A stretch of 64,000 nucleotides of DNA from a virus. This document shows positions 37,790 through 44,864 of this stretch, piece by piece. A model generated the notes under the pieces. That model did not search any database. It saw only the letters and a program-made list of their open reading frames with translations, and was not told the origin of the DNA. Within the stretch, counting starts at the first letter, position 1. Each line of letters starts with the position of its first letter. Location of the stretch: IMG/VR virus record IMGVR_UViG_3300019763_000001, positions 62,001-126,000 of that record. One strand, 5' to 3'. Made by a program: the position numbers and the translations under genes.

Positions 37790-37820
37790 AAAAAAAGGAC
37801 GATACATTTCTGCATCGCCC
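37790..37820 (-). terminator. terminator with GAAA tetraloop upstream of gp26
   Basis: Ten-base stem (37820-37811 with 37806-37797, G-U pairs) closed by GAAA, then seven Ts on the minus strand. Same design as the gp23 terminator. It ends the small-membrane-protein operon. Confidence 0.85.
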
Positions 37821-37864
37821 AAAAAGGTTCATAATAAAATCGGAGAATTGTCTGAAAATAACCT

Positions 37865-38182
37865 TTAATCTTTACATGTGGAATATGAGAATGATAGAAC
37901 CTTTTTATCTCCATCAACCATCATATTTTCTTTCATGTCATCTTTAACTAAGCTCATAAAGTCTGTCATCCATTCAGAGTCTTTTTTGCCTCTATAGTGC
38001 TGGATGTATACAGTAGTACAATCAGTAGATTGAGGATTGTTAAACACACCAGATATAAATCCATTACCAAACAGGTAACCTACTATAGAGAGAATAAACC
38101 CTGCAACAAACTGTTTAACAGAAAATTTTGTTTTAGCAGAGTTTACATACTCTTTAACTCTAGGATCAAGTTTGAGTTTCAT
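37865..38182 (-). CDS. small single-TM protein (105 aa)
   Basis: A basic N-terminus (about 1-22), one membrane helix (about 25-42, FVAGFILSIVGYLFGNGF) and a hydrophilic domain with two Cys. Could be a signal-anchor protein facing the periplasm, for example spanin-like, but no family is recognised. Good SD AAGGA, promoter variant at 38216-38223, terminator after it. Confidence 0.6.
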   Translation of the reverse strand: MKLKLDPRVKEYVNSAKTKFSVKQFVAGFILSIVGYLFGNGFISGVFNNPQSTDCTTVYIQHYRGKKDSEWMTDFMSLVKDDMKENMMVDGDKKVLSFSYSTCKD

Positions 38183-38215
38183 AGTAGTTCCTTAATACCG
38201 AAAACTTCTTTGCTA

Positions 38216-38223
38216 TATTTATT
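38216..38223 (-). promoter_or_regulatory. probable late promoter variant AATAAATA
   Basis: 34 bases upstream of the ATG at 38182, in the 62-base gap between two small membrane-protein genes. Confidence 0.5.
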
Positions 38224-38244
38224 ATCGAAGTTTTTCAGGAACTC

Positions 38245-38520
38245 TCACTTAAAAGAGCCTTCATCATCTTCAATAGATTTATGACAATGTTTTGGATCTA
38301 TTGGATCAAGTATATATTTACACACCCAAGAACAAACTTTACACGTATTTGTCTGTGAATTTTTACCCATAACAGAAGATAGTGTTTCATCGGCATCACC
38401 AAACTTAGCACCACCTTCTTTTACGAAAAGCGTGTTAAGTATAAAGCCTATTAAAACATTAACTCCCTGATCTATCCAAATCAAAACTTCCCAAATATAT
38501 TTAAAAATCGACTTCAACAT
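38245..38520 (-). CDS. conserved small membrane protein with Cys motif (91 aa)
   Basis: One hydrophobic N-terminal helix (about 5-32) followed by DADETLSSVMGK and CKVCSWVCKYILDPIDPKHCHKSIEDDEG. The DETLS...G...C..LDP.HC..SIE.DEG pattern is shared by short phage and prophage proteins of unknown role. SD AGAGGA. It sits among putative lysis or periplasmic genes. Confidence 0.65.
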   Translation of the reverse strand: MLKSIFKYIWEVLIWIDQGVNVLIGFILNTLFVKEGGAKFGDADETLSSVMGKNSQTNTCKVCSWVCKYILDPIDPKHCHKSIEDDEGSFK

Positions 38521-38574
38521 TATATATTCCTCTAAAAAATTTTTAGATTTAGTGTATATTAAAATAAAATTACG

Positions 38575-38919
38575 TCACTTCAGAGATGATTCACAAACTC
38601 TCGCAAATTCATTCATCTGAGTTGCGTACAAAAGTTGATTATTCTTAAGTTCTTGTGAATAGTCTCTAAACGTAGTTTTAAGTTTATCCTCGTTACTAGC
38701 TAACCTATACTTATCAATTAGAGATTGAATCTCCTTAGATACTGAAATATTTCTAGTTCCAACGTATTCATTCATATAGAACATATATGCTGTACATTGT
38801 TCAGTTGTTATGTTGCTATTTGCTACCAATTTAGTTGATTGCAGTGTGCCATCTTGCATTTGCGCCGTGCTTCCACCAATAACAGCAGCAATGACAGTCG
38901 AAGTTATCGTTGTTCTCAT
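38575..38919 (-). CDS. putative exported protein (114 aa)
   Basis: The N-terminus (MRTTITSTVIAAVIGGSTA) looks like a signal peptide with a possible cleavage after STA-Q. The rest is helical with two Cys. Periplasmic location is inferred. The SD is distant (AGAGAA 15 bases upstream), and a 21-codon leader ORF with a good SD ends five bases before it, so translation may be coupled. Confidence 0.6.
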   Translation of the reverse strand: MRTTITSTVIAAVIGGSTAQMQDGTLQSTKLVANSNITTEQCTAYMFYMNEYVGTRNISVSKEIQSLIDKYRLASNEDKLKTTFRDYSQELKNNQLLYATQMNEFARVCESSLK

Positions 38920-38924
38920 GATAG

Positions 38925-38990
38925 TTAAATGCGTTCTCTGTAAGAAGAAAGCCCCTTTAGTGGTTGATTGGAGTTATTGAGATATAACAT
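38925..38990 (-). CDS. possible 21-aa leader peptide
   Basis: ATG (38990) with SD GAGGA, 21 codons, TAA at 38925, five bases before the start of the exported-protein gene. Late promoter TATAAATA at 39035-39042 is just upstream. Short, so coding is uncertain; it may serve reinitiation. Confidence 0.35.
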   Translation of the reverse strand: MLYLNNSNQPLKGLSSYRERI

Positions 38991-39034
38991 TCTATGATCC
39001 TCTAAATTAAACGGATTTTAACATCCTTGTTAAA

Positions 39035-39042
39035 TATTTATA
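39035..39042 (-). promoter_or_regulatory. late promoter TATAAATA
   Basis: Exact T4 late element overlapping the 3' end of the upstream gene and serving the exported/membrane protein cluster. Confidence 0.75.
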
Positions 39043-39448
39043 ATAGCTGCAACTCCGAAAGCTTAACCAAAACTAAATTCTTAAATTGTTCAGCTAGTGC
39101 CATTGGAGCTTGCACATCTTCATTATTAAGCTTAGTGAATAATATTGTTCTATATCCGCCACATACACTTGCAAGCTTTAGAAATTTCTCTGCATATAAT
39201 TCAATATCTTTAGCTAATTGTAATGCCGCATCTTCATTATCCATACCAAACAACTGCGCTCTAATATGAATCATTGGAGTGTCAAATTCATTATATTCAA
39301 CTTCACCGTTAATAAGCTTTAACGCTTCCTCATATAGAGATGGAAAAGCTTTTTTCTCAGGCTCACTAAAGTCTTTAAGTGCAACTGCATCAATTTCATT
39401 CATTTCCTGTATAAAATAGTCTTTTGCTTGTTGAATATCACTCATCAT
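39038..39448 (-). CDS. hypothetical protein (136 aa)
   Basis: Helical acidic protein without membrane segment or recognised family. The start overlaps the stop of the preceding gene (ATGA), implying coupled expression with the 182-residue structural candidate. Tandem Met at the start; the second is equally possible. Confidence 0.6.
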   Translation of the reverse strand: MMSDIQQAKDYFIQEMNEIDAVALKDFSEPEKKAFPSLYEEALKLINGEVEYNEFDTPMIHIRAQLFGMDNEDAALQLAKDIELYAEKFLKLASVCGGYRTILFTKLNNEDVQAPMALAEQFKNLVLVKLSELQLL

Positions 39449-39993
39449 CTTTTCTCCAAAACAAGGGAACCAGAATTCATATAAATGTATCGTCTACTTG
39501 ATGTATTGGAATAATTTCCATCCCTCTCAAAAACAACCATCAAAAATTCATCTTCATTCAGATCAAACTCAGCGTCTTCAAATCCCTTTTGTTTTTGTAG
39601 TTCTTCAAAGTCGATTTTAATGTTTAACCGTTTACTTGATACTAAAGCTTGTCGTTGCGTATAGTCTTCGTATACAACCCTTAAATCCTGTTTGGATCCA
39701 TCTTCAGCAACTTTAAATGCAATAAAGTGAACTCTAAAATTTATAGTTTCATTGCTTCTAACATCAGTGTACCCAGTAAATGAAAAGCTCTTTAACTCGC
39801 TTTTAAATGGAATATTAAACCCACCAACACTATTTGTATCAAATCTTAAGTCTCTTAAAATATCATCGTTTCGAGGTTTACCGATTGTTCTATTTAAATG
39901 ATAGTAGTTTGACCCGTATTGGTTCCAAGTTGTAAATCTATCGTTGTTTAAGTAAAGTCTTCCAGAAAATGGAATTAAAATAGTTTGGCTCAT
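39445..39993 (-). CDS. hypothetical, probably virion-associated (182 aa)
   Basis: Beta-rich protein with the ITFNRL-like start SQTILIPFSGRLYLNN and a C-terminal RYIYMNSGSLVLEKR strand. Its composition and place between fibre genes and small late genes suggest a structural role; no family recognised. Strong SD AAGGAG. Confidence 0.6.
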   Translation of the reverse strand: MSQTILIPFSGRLYLNNDRFTTWNQYGSNYYHLNRTIGKPRNDDILRDLRFDTNSVGGFNIPFKSELKSFSFTGYTDVRSNETINFRVHFIAFKVAEDGSKQDLRVVYEDYTQRQALVSSKRLNIKIDFEELQKQKGFEDAEFDLNEDEFLMVVFERDGNYSNTSSRRYIYMNSGSLVLEKR

Positions 39994-40005
39994 TACATAT
40001 TCTCC

Positions 40006-40809
40006 TTATGGTGTTCCTTGATCAGTTACTGCAAATCCCACAACATAGCTACCGCTATTATCTGGACTGAACCTAGAAAACTTCATCGTTGTATCAGTTG
40101 CAACAAAACCAAATCTCTTAATGCCTTCATTTAGAGACATACCTGCCCCATCAAATGCAAACGTTGTTATAGTGTTTGGAATTAACGTATTAGTGTCATC
40201 ATATGGCTGAATTGCAGTAAATGTTGTTGTTCCAGGATACCCCCAAAAAATAGGAATAAAATAATATTGATTACCTACAGTTAAACCACTAACCTCAAAA
40301 ACCCAACCTCTCCTCATAGCAACGTTACATAAGTCAACTGCACCAGCAATGGACCCTAGAGAAGGATCGTTGCCATCTGGCCATGTCGTAACTTCTGTTC
40401 TCCCTGTGTTGTTTCCGTATGCATTTGGATTAAATGTTGCATTGTTCCTTCTTAGTACCCAATTAGTACCCGTCCATGTCCCTAGAGGGATGGATGTATC
40501 AGCTCCTCCGCCTCCAGTTGCCTCAAAGGTTACTGCACCAACTGTTGGAGTATCATCACCAACTGAGGCTGCTGCATGTTGAGCCCCTTGATTCAATACA
40601 GCTTCTACTTTGCTCCACGGATATGAAACCCACCCCTCTACAAATGTTGTTACAGGTGGAGGAGAATAAGCTTCTGCCCACCCATAAGAACCATCTGGAA
40701 GTGGTGCTAGAGAATATGATTTACCCACTTCTGCTAATGGGTTTGCTGGAATAACACCTTGTTTGTTTATATCAGCAATTTCTACCTGCTTTCCTTTCAC
40801 TTTTGACAT
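40006..40809 (-). CDS. putative fibre/adhesin protein (267 aa)
   Basis: The N-terminus contains a proline-rich linker (PLPDGSYGWAEAYSPPP), then beta-rich sequence with Gly/Thr/Asn and aromatic residues, like phage receptor-binding heads. Driven by the late promoter at 40892-40899; SD TGAGGA. Ends with DQGTP and TAA. Function inferred from composition and position. Confidence 0.6.
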   Translation of the reverse strand: MSKVKGKQVEIADINKQGVIPANPLAEVGKSYSLAPLPDGSYGWAEAYSPPPVTTFVEGWVSYPWSKVEAVLNQGAQHAAASVGDDTPTVGAVTFEATGGGGADTSIPLGTWTGTNWVLRRNNATFNPNAYGNNTGRTEVTTWPDGNDPSLGSIAGAVDLCNVAMRRGWVFEVSGLTVGNQYYFIPIFWGYPGTTTFTAIQPYDDTNTLIPNTITTFAFDGAGMSLNEGIKRFGFVATDTTMKFSRFSPDNSGSYVVGFAVTDQGTP

Positions 40810-40881
40810 ATATAAATTTCCTCATAATTGAATCTCCCTTTTAATATTTTAATCGAAACCCAATTATTTTAGTTAACGGTA

Positions 40882-40909
40882 TTGATTAAAATATTTATAT
40901 GCGTATAAT
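40882..40909 (+). promoter_or_regulatory. sigma70-like promoter (TTGATT-16-TATAAT), plus strand
   Basis: TTGATT at 40882-40887 and a perfect TATAAT at 40904-40909 precede the plus-strand gene at 40961. The minus-strand late promoter lies inside its spacer. Confidence 0.65.
40892..40899 (-). promoter_or_regulatory. late promoter TATAAATA
   Basis: Exact T4 late element 83 bases upstream of the adhesin gene at 40809, embedded in the spacer of the divergent sigma70-like promoter. Confidence 0.75.
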
Positions 40910-40960
40910 AAAAGTTATAAAGAGTTCAATATCATTTACACAAACAAAAAGGAAATCAAA

Positions 40961-41215
40961 ATGGGAAATGGTAAAGCAGCAGATACAAAAAGCATTCAAT
41001 ATGAAATTTTAGTTCTGCGAGATGAAATAATACCTGCTTATGAACGTAAGCTTAAAGAGATTGAAGAGCGTAAAGAGATATGCGAAACTGAATCAGGAAA
41101 GAAGCTATTAGATGTTCTAATTTCTAGTTATCAAAAAATGATTAAAACTGCTAACGATAACTTAGATGGATTGATAACTTTGCATTTAGAAACGCGAGAA
41201 GAAAAGAAGAATTAA
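40961..41215 (+). CDS. hypothetical coiled-coil protein (84 aa), plus-strand
   Basis: Highly charged helical protein (Glu/Lys-rich, KLKEIEERKE) with no family recognised. It has an AAAGGA SD, its own sigma70-like promoter and its own terminator: a complete single-gene early-type unit inside the late fibre region. Confidence 0.7.
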   Translation: MGNGKAADTKSIQYEILVLRDEIIPAYERKLKEIEERKEICETESGKKLLDVLISSYQKMIKTANDNLDGLITLHLETREEKKN

Positions 41216-41246
41216 AGTGATAAAATCTTAGCTTTATGCTATATTT

Positions 41247-41268
41247 GTGCTCAGAAATGAGCACTTTT
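41247..41268 (+). terminator. terminator of the plus-strand single-gene unit
   Basis: Seven-base perfect stem GTGCTCA/TGAGCAC with a GAAA tetraloop, then TTTT. Confidence 0.85.
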
Positions 41269-41299
41269 AATTGTATGAGCTTAAGTAATCACAAAGCAA

Positions 41300-41325
41300 G
41301 AAATGGGAGCTATTGCAGCTCCCTT
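41300..41325 (-). terminator. terminator after the 226-aa late gene
   Basis: GGGAGCT (41323-41317) pairs with AGCTCCC (41311-41305), followed by ATTTC on the minus strand. A second inverted repeat, TGATCAAT/ATTGATCA, lies at 41328-41350. Confidence 0.65.
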
Positions 41326-41346
41326 CATGATCAATAAAACAATTGA

Positions 41347-42027
41347 TCAATACTCATAGACAAATAATACGTCGTCATCAACTTCCAGCGCAAATAATGC
41401 ATTAAGCCATGTAGCAGTTGTACCAGATACAGTAAAATCTTTACCAACACCATTACGATAATCAACACCATTGACTTTCATAAGAACGTTAACATTATTT
41501 TTAGGGGTTTGTGTTAAAGTAAAAGATGTTTGTGCAGCCGTCGCAGCGAATCCATCAACTTGATGTTGATGTTTAGAAGGATCGAAATCACTTTCATCAA
41601 CATCATCCAAACCATTGACGACATCAAGCGGGTTAACATCTTTAAGCTGAACAACTTCTGGATATCGAATATCAACAAGCTTACCAACAGCATCTTCAGT
41701 TGCAAAAGTAAACGCACTTTCACCGCCTGCACCATCTGTTGTGTAATATGTAATTGTCCAAACGCCAGCAGCTTCAGTTAGACGACCATATACTTGTGTA
41801 CCTTGATCATCAGTTACAATTTCACCGTTATCTGCGCGAATTAGAACAACTTTGTTTTGAGGAGATGTAGTAGCAACGCCTGATGTTGTATTATTACCAC
41901 CTGCTGTTTTACCAGCAAATGACGCTGTTACAGTTACAGAGCCGGCAGCTGCTAACGTAAATGCATCAGGAACTTGACGGATAGTACCAATTAGTACATC
42001 CAATTGTTTTGATTTAATTAAAGACAT
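41347..42027 (-). CDS. putative virion/fibre protein (226 aa)
   Basis: Beta-rich, Thr/Val/Asp-rich protein without a membrane segment. It contains a central SAFTFATEDAVGKLVDIRYPEVV block and a C-terminal repeat-like QTSFTLTQTPKNNVNVLMKVNGVDYRNG segment. A similar TSFILSEDPIPSEKVILYYCG segment is seen in the next gene upstream, suggesting shared fibre modules. SD GAGG. Confidence 0.6.
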   Translation of the reverse strand: MSLIKSKQLDVLIGTIRQVPDAFTLAAAGSVTVTASFAGKTAGGNNTTSGVATTSPQNKVVLIRADNGEIVTDDQGTQVYGRLTEAAGVWTITYYTTDGAGGESAFTFATEDAVGKLVDIRYPEVVQLKDVNPLDVVNGLDDVDESDFDPSKHQHQVDGFAATAAQTSFTLTQTPKNNVNVLMKVNGVDYRNGVGKDFTVSGTTATWLNALFALEVDDDVLFVYEY

Positions 42028-42058
42028 ATTTAAAACCTCAATATTATATTAGTTAAAT

Positions 42059-42652
42059 TTATTTGTATGCTAAGTATTTAAACTTTACAACTTCACTATC
42101 TTCGAAAAAGAACGGACCGTTCCAATTTATAACCCTAGAAACCCTAGTAAAACTTTCACCCTCTATGTATGAGCCACCACAATAGTATAAAATAACTTTC
42201 TCGCTTGGTATTGGATCTTCGCTCAATATAAATGAAGTTTGACCTAATACTGTTGTAAAATTATCAACTATAACTTTTGTTGAATTGTTATCAAATACAT
42301 GCCACATTCCAGCTAAGTAGATATAGAATGTTGGTGGGTTTGTTTTTACAGTTGCAATGTCACCATCATTTATACCAGTTATAGTTGGTAAGTCTAATGG
42401 GTCATCAACTGTGAATACTTGAACACCAGATATACTTGCTGTTGCACCACCTGCCGTTATTGAAACCCAGTATGCATCTGTTCCCCTTGCATCTATGATT
42501 TCTGGAGAGGAAACTGCAAGAGCGGAGTTAACGACATAAAAGTACATCAACCCCGTTTCTTTTAGATAACAAACTTCATCTATCCTACCTTTAGAAGATG
42601 CTGTTGCAATATCGTTAATAACGAAGTTGCTCAATTGCTTTTGTGAAATCAT
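42059..42652 (-). CDS. putative fibre-associated protein (197 aa)
   Basis: The N-terminus (MISQKQLSNFVIND then GRIDEVCYLKETGLMYFYV) resembles the start of the 892-residue fibre protein, implying a shared attachment domain. The C-terminal half carries the TSFILSEDPIPSEKVILYY module. SD GGAGTG. Promoter variant at 42690-42697. Confidence 0.6.
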   Translation of the reverse strand: MISQKQLSNFVINDIATASSKGRIDEVCYLKETGLMYFYVVNSALAVSSPEIIDARGTDAYWVSITAGGATASISGVQVFTVDDPLDLPTITGINDGDIATVKTNPPTFYIYLAGMWHVFDNNSTKVIVDNFTTVLGQTSFILSEDPIPSEKVILYYCGGSYIEGESFTRVSRVINWNGPFFFEDSEVVKFKYLAYK

Positions 42653-42689
42653 TTACAGCACTCCAAAATAGATAAATTGATTATCTAGT

Positions 42690-42697
42690 TATTTATT
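42690..42697 (-). promoter_or_regulatory. probable late promoter variant AATAAATA
   Basis: 38 bases before the ATG at 42652, overlapping the stop of the 705-residue fibre gene. Confidence 0.5.
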
Positions 42698-44813
42698 ATG
42701 GCTTTTCACCTATAGCAATCCAATCATATGATTGGTCAACCAACGTATTGCTATTATCTGAACATGCAATAGTGAATGTGCTAGTAGTTTTAGCAAAGTT
42801 GTCAATAAGCATAGATCGTACTTGTGTAGATCCACTTAATGCTGTTGCGGTTAGAGTATAGGTTGTATTAGCAAATGCAGCTGGTAAGCTTACAATATTA
42901 GGACCGATTGTAACTGTCGATGCTGTACCTCTTTGAATTCGAGTATTACCAATATCAATATAACTAGAAGCTGTTTGGTCATTAATATCAACACCACCCA
43001 AAACTTCACTGCTGTAAATTAGAGATAATCTTTCACCAGACGCATCCAATCGCCATACGGTTTCAACCATATTACCGTCTTTAATATTGATATTATCAAC
43101 GTTTACAACAGTTCCAGTTTTAACGAAAGACGGACCAAAGTTCAGCTCAGTATCTTGCCCATCCGCTTTAAAGAAAATACGAACAGGTTGCCCATCATAT
43201 ACTTTAAACCACTCAGCGGTGCTTGGATTTGTTACTGAAATACTTGCACCAGTACATTGAACATATATATGAGGATTTCTAATCTTAGGCTCAATAGTAG
43301 TGTTGATGCTTAGTTCATTAATCATACGCCCTTGAATAATTTTATCAAAGTTGTTCGTGTTGATAAAATAACCTAAACCAGCTGGTCGAATAAATGTATA
43401 CTCTGTACCATTCGATGGTGAAGTATCACGATTGGTAGAATTACCAAACACATAGTTTGTATTGAACCCTAACTGAGCATTTTCCATACCAGCAACGAAT
43501 ACAATTTTATATTCTTGGTTGTCAGACGCATTAGCTGGAGTATTAAGACCACCAACTGTGCTAGATCCATCACCATATACTAATAGAGTGTGACCTAGAG
43601 AAACATCAAATTGAATGTTTGCGCCATCAGTAGGCCAATTCCAAATTTGAGTTGTATCGCTTTCACTTAATTCTAGTGCAGGTTTTGTATAGTTAAGCAA
43701 TCTTACTTTTAATATACTTCTATCGACTCTAAATACAAATACATAAGTTTCGCCAGCTGGAATAACAACATCGTCAACAGTATTATCGTTTGTAGAGTTA
43801 ACAATATCAGTTGTATTGAAGCTTACCGTATGTGGAGAAGTATCAGTGTTTTCAACATAGTATGTTACTGCATAGTCATCACCACCTTTTCCATAAAACG
43901 AGTTGGCAGAATTCAAACTAAATTCAAAATCAACAGTTGTTTCTCTATATTCAATTTCATGAGTCGGAGAAAGTTGAAGTGTTGTTTGTGATACAGTACC
44001 AGTTGTTCTAGTAACACCTTTAATAAGGCCAACTTTATTATTAAGAACAAGCTTACTAAGTGCAGCATTGTATGTAAACTGCAACGTATCCCCTTGGTCA
44101 AAGATATAAATTCCATCCAAAGCACCCGTATCAAAATCAGACGAAAACGCCAATTGTTGATTATTAGGGTTCGACGTGCATCTAATCTTATATGTAGCTC
44201 CATCAACAAAGTTTGTTAACCCTGAGATAGTTGCTCTATCTGTAGTGCCTGCTGTCCCAACAAATGCAAGATATAAAACGTCACCATCATCAGCATCCCA
44301 CGCAAAAGTCTCTGCCGCTGTTACAGGCTTTCCATAAATTGTTTCACTTCCAGAAACTTCAATAGGTTTTTCAAGAGTTTTGACATTACCAGCGCCATCC
44401 TTGTGAAAAATGTGTGTAACTGGGTCTGTGTTTGTATCTGTACCTGTAAAATAGATAAATTGATCAGTTACTGCAACTGTTGCAGCATCGATTTCAGCTT
44501 CTGTTGGTTTACCCGCTGTTGCTTGTGTAACACTGGAGTCACTTGCAAACAAATGGTTTTTAGCTGTTGCGCTTGGAACTTCTAGCGAAATTAGATTTCC
44601 ACCACCCTTGTAATAAACGTGTGTTGCTGGACCATCAATATCCGTACCGTTGTACTTGAAATATGCTGGGCCTGCATTTGATGATGTAGCTGTTGCAATT
44701 TCGCCTTCTGTTGGAGCACCCGCAACTGTTGGAGCAACAAGAGTTTCTGTTAAAAACGTTACAGATGCATCGTTACTTCCGGACGCAAAAGATAGTAATG
44801 GAGAATTACTCAT
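42696..44813 (-). CDS. tail fibre protein (705 aa)
   Basis: Likely start at the ATG at 44813 (SD GAGG), five codons inside a longer TTG frame. Residues 15-150 contain a duplicated module: APTVAGAPTEGEIATATSS.. and QATAGKPTEAEIDAATVAV.. each followed by YFKYNGTD/IYFTGTD and THVYYKGGG/THIFHKDGAG. The same TEAEL..Y-G..VFAFYTG module appears in the 676-residue fibre gene. The remainder is beta-rich. No membrane segment. Fibre role from modular pattern. Confidence 0.7.
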   Translation of the reverse strand: MSNSPLLSFASGSNDASVTFLTETLVAPTVAGAPTEGEIATATSSNAGPAYFKYNGTDIDGPATHVYYKGGGNLISLEVPSATAKNHLFASDSSVTQATAGKPTEAEIDAATVAVTDQFIYFTGTDTNTDPVTHIFHKDGAGNVKTLEKPIEVSGSETIYGKPVTAAETFAWDADDGDVLYLAFVGTAGTTDRATISGLTNFVDGATYKIRCTSNPNNQQLAFSSDFDTGALDGIYIFDQGDTLQFTYNAALSKLVLNNKVGLIKGVTRTTGTVSQTTLQLSPTHEIEYRETTVDFEFSLNSANSFYGKGGDDYAVTYYVENTDTSPHTVSFNTTDIVNSTNDNTVDDVVIPAGETYVFVFRVDRSILKVRLLNYTKPALELSESDTTQIWNWPTDGANIQFDVSLGHTLLVYGDGSSTVGGLNTPANASDNQEYKIVFVAGMENAQLGFNTNYVFGNSTNRDTSPSNGTEYTFIRPAGLGYFINTNNFDKIIQGRMINELSINTTIEPKIRNPHIYVQCTGASISVTNPSTAEWFKVYDGQPVRIFFKADGQDTELNFGPSFVKTGTVVNVDNINIKDGNMVETVWRLDASGERLSLIYSSEVLGGVDINDQTASSYIDIGNTRIQRGTASTVTIGPNIVSLPAAFANTTYTLTATALSGSTQVRSMLIDNFAKTTSTFTIACSDNSNTLVDQSYDWIAIGEKP

Positions 44814-44826
44814 ATGTATATTCCTC

Positions 44827-44856
44827 AAAAAGAAAGAGGGTGAATTAACACCCTCA
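44827..44856 (-). terminator. terminator between two fibre genes
   Basis: GAGGGTG (44855-44849 region) pairs with CACCCTC (44842-44836), then TTTCTTTTT on the minus strand, just before the downstream ATG. Confidence 0.75.
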
Positions 44857-44864
44857 AATTAAGA

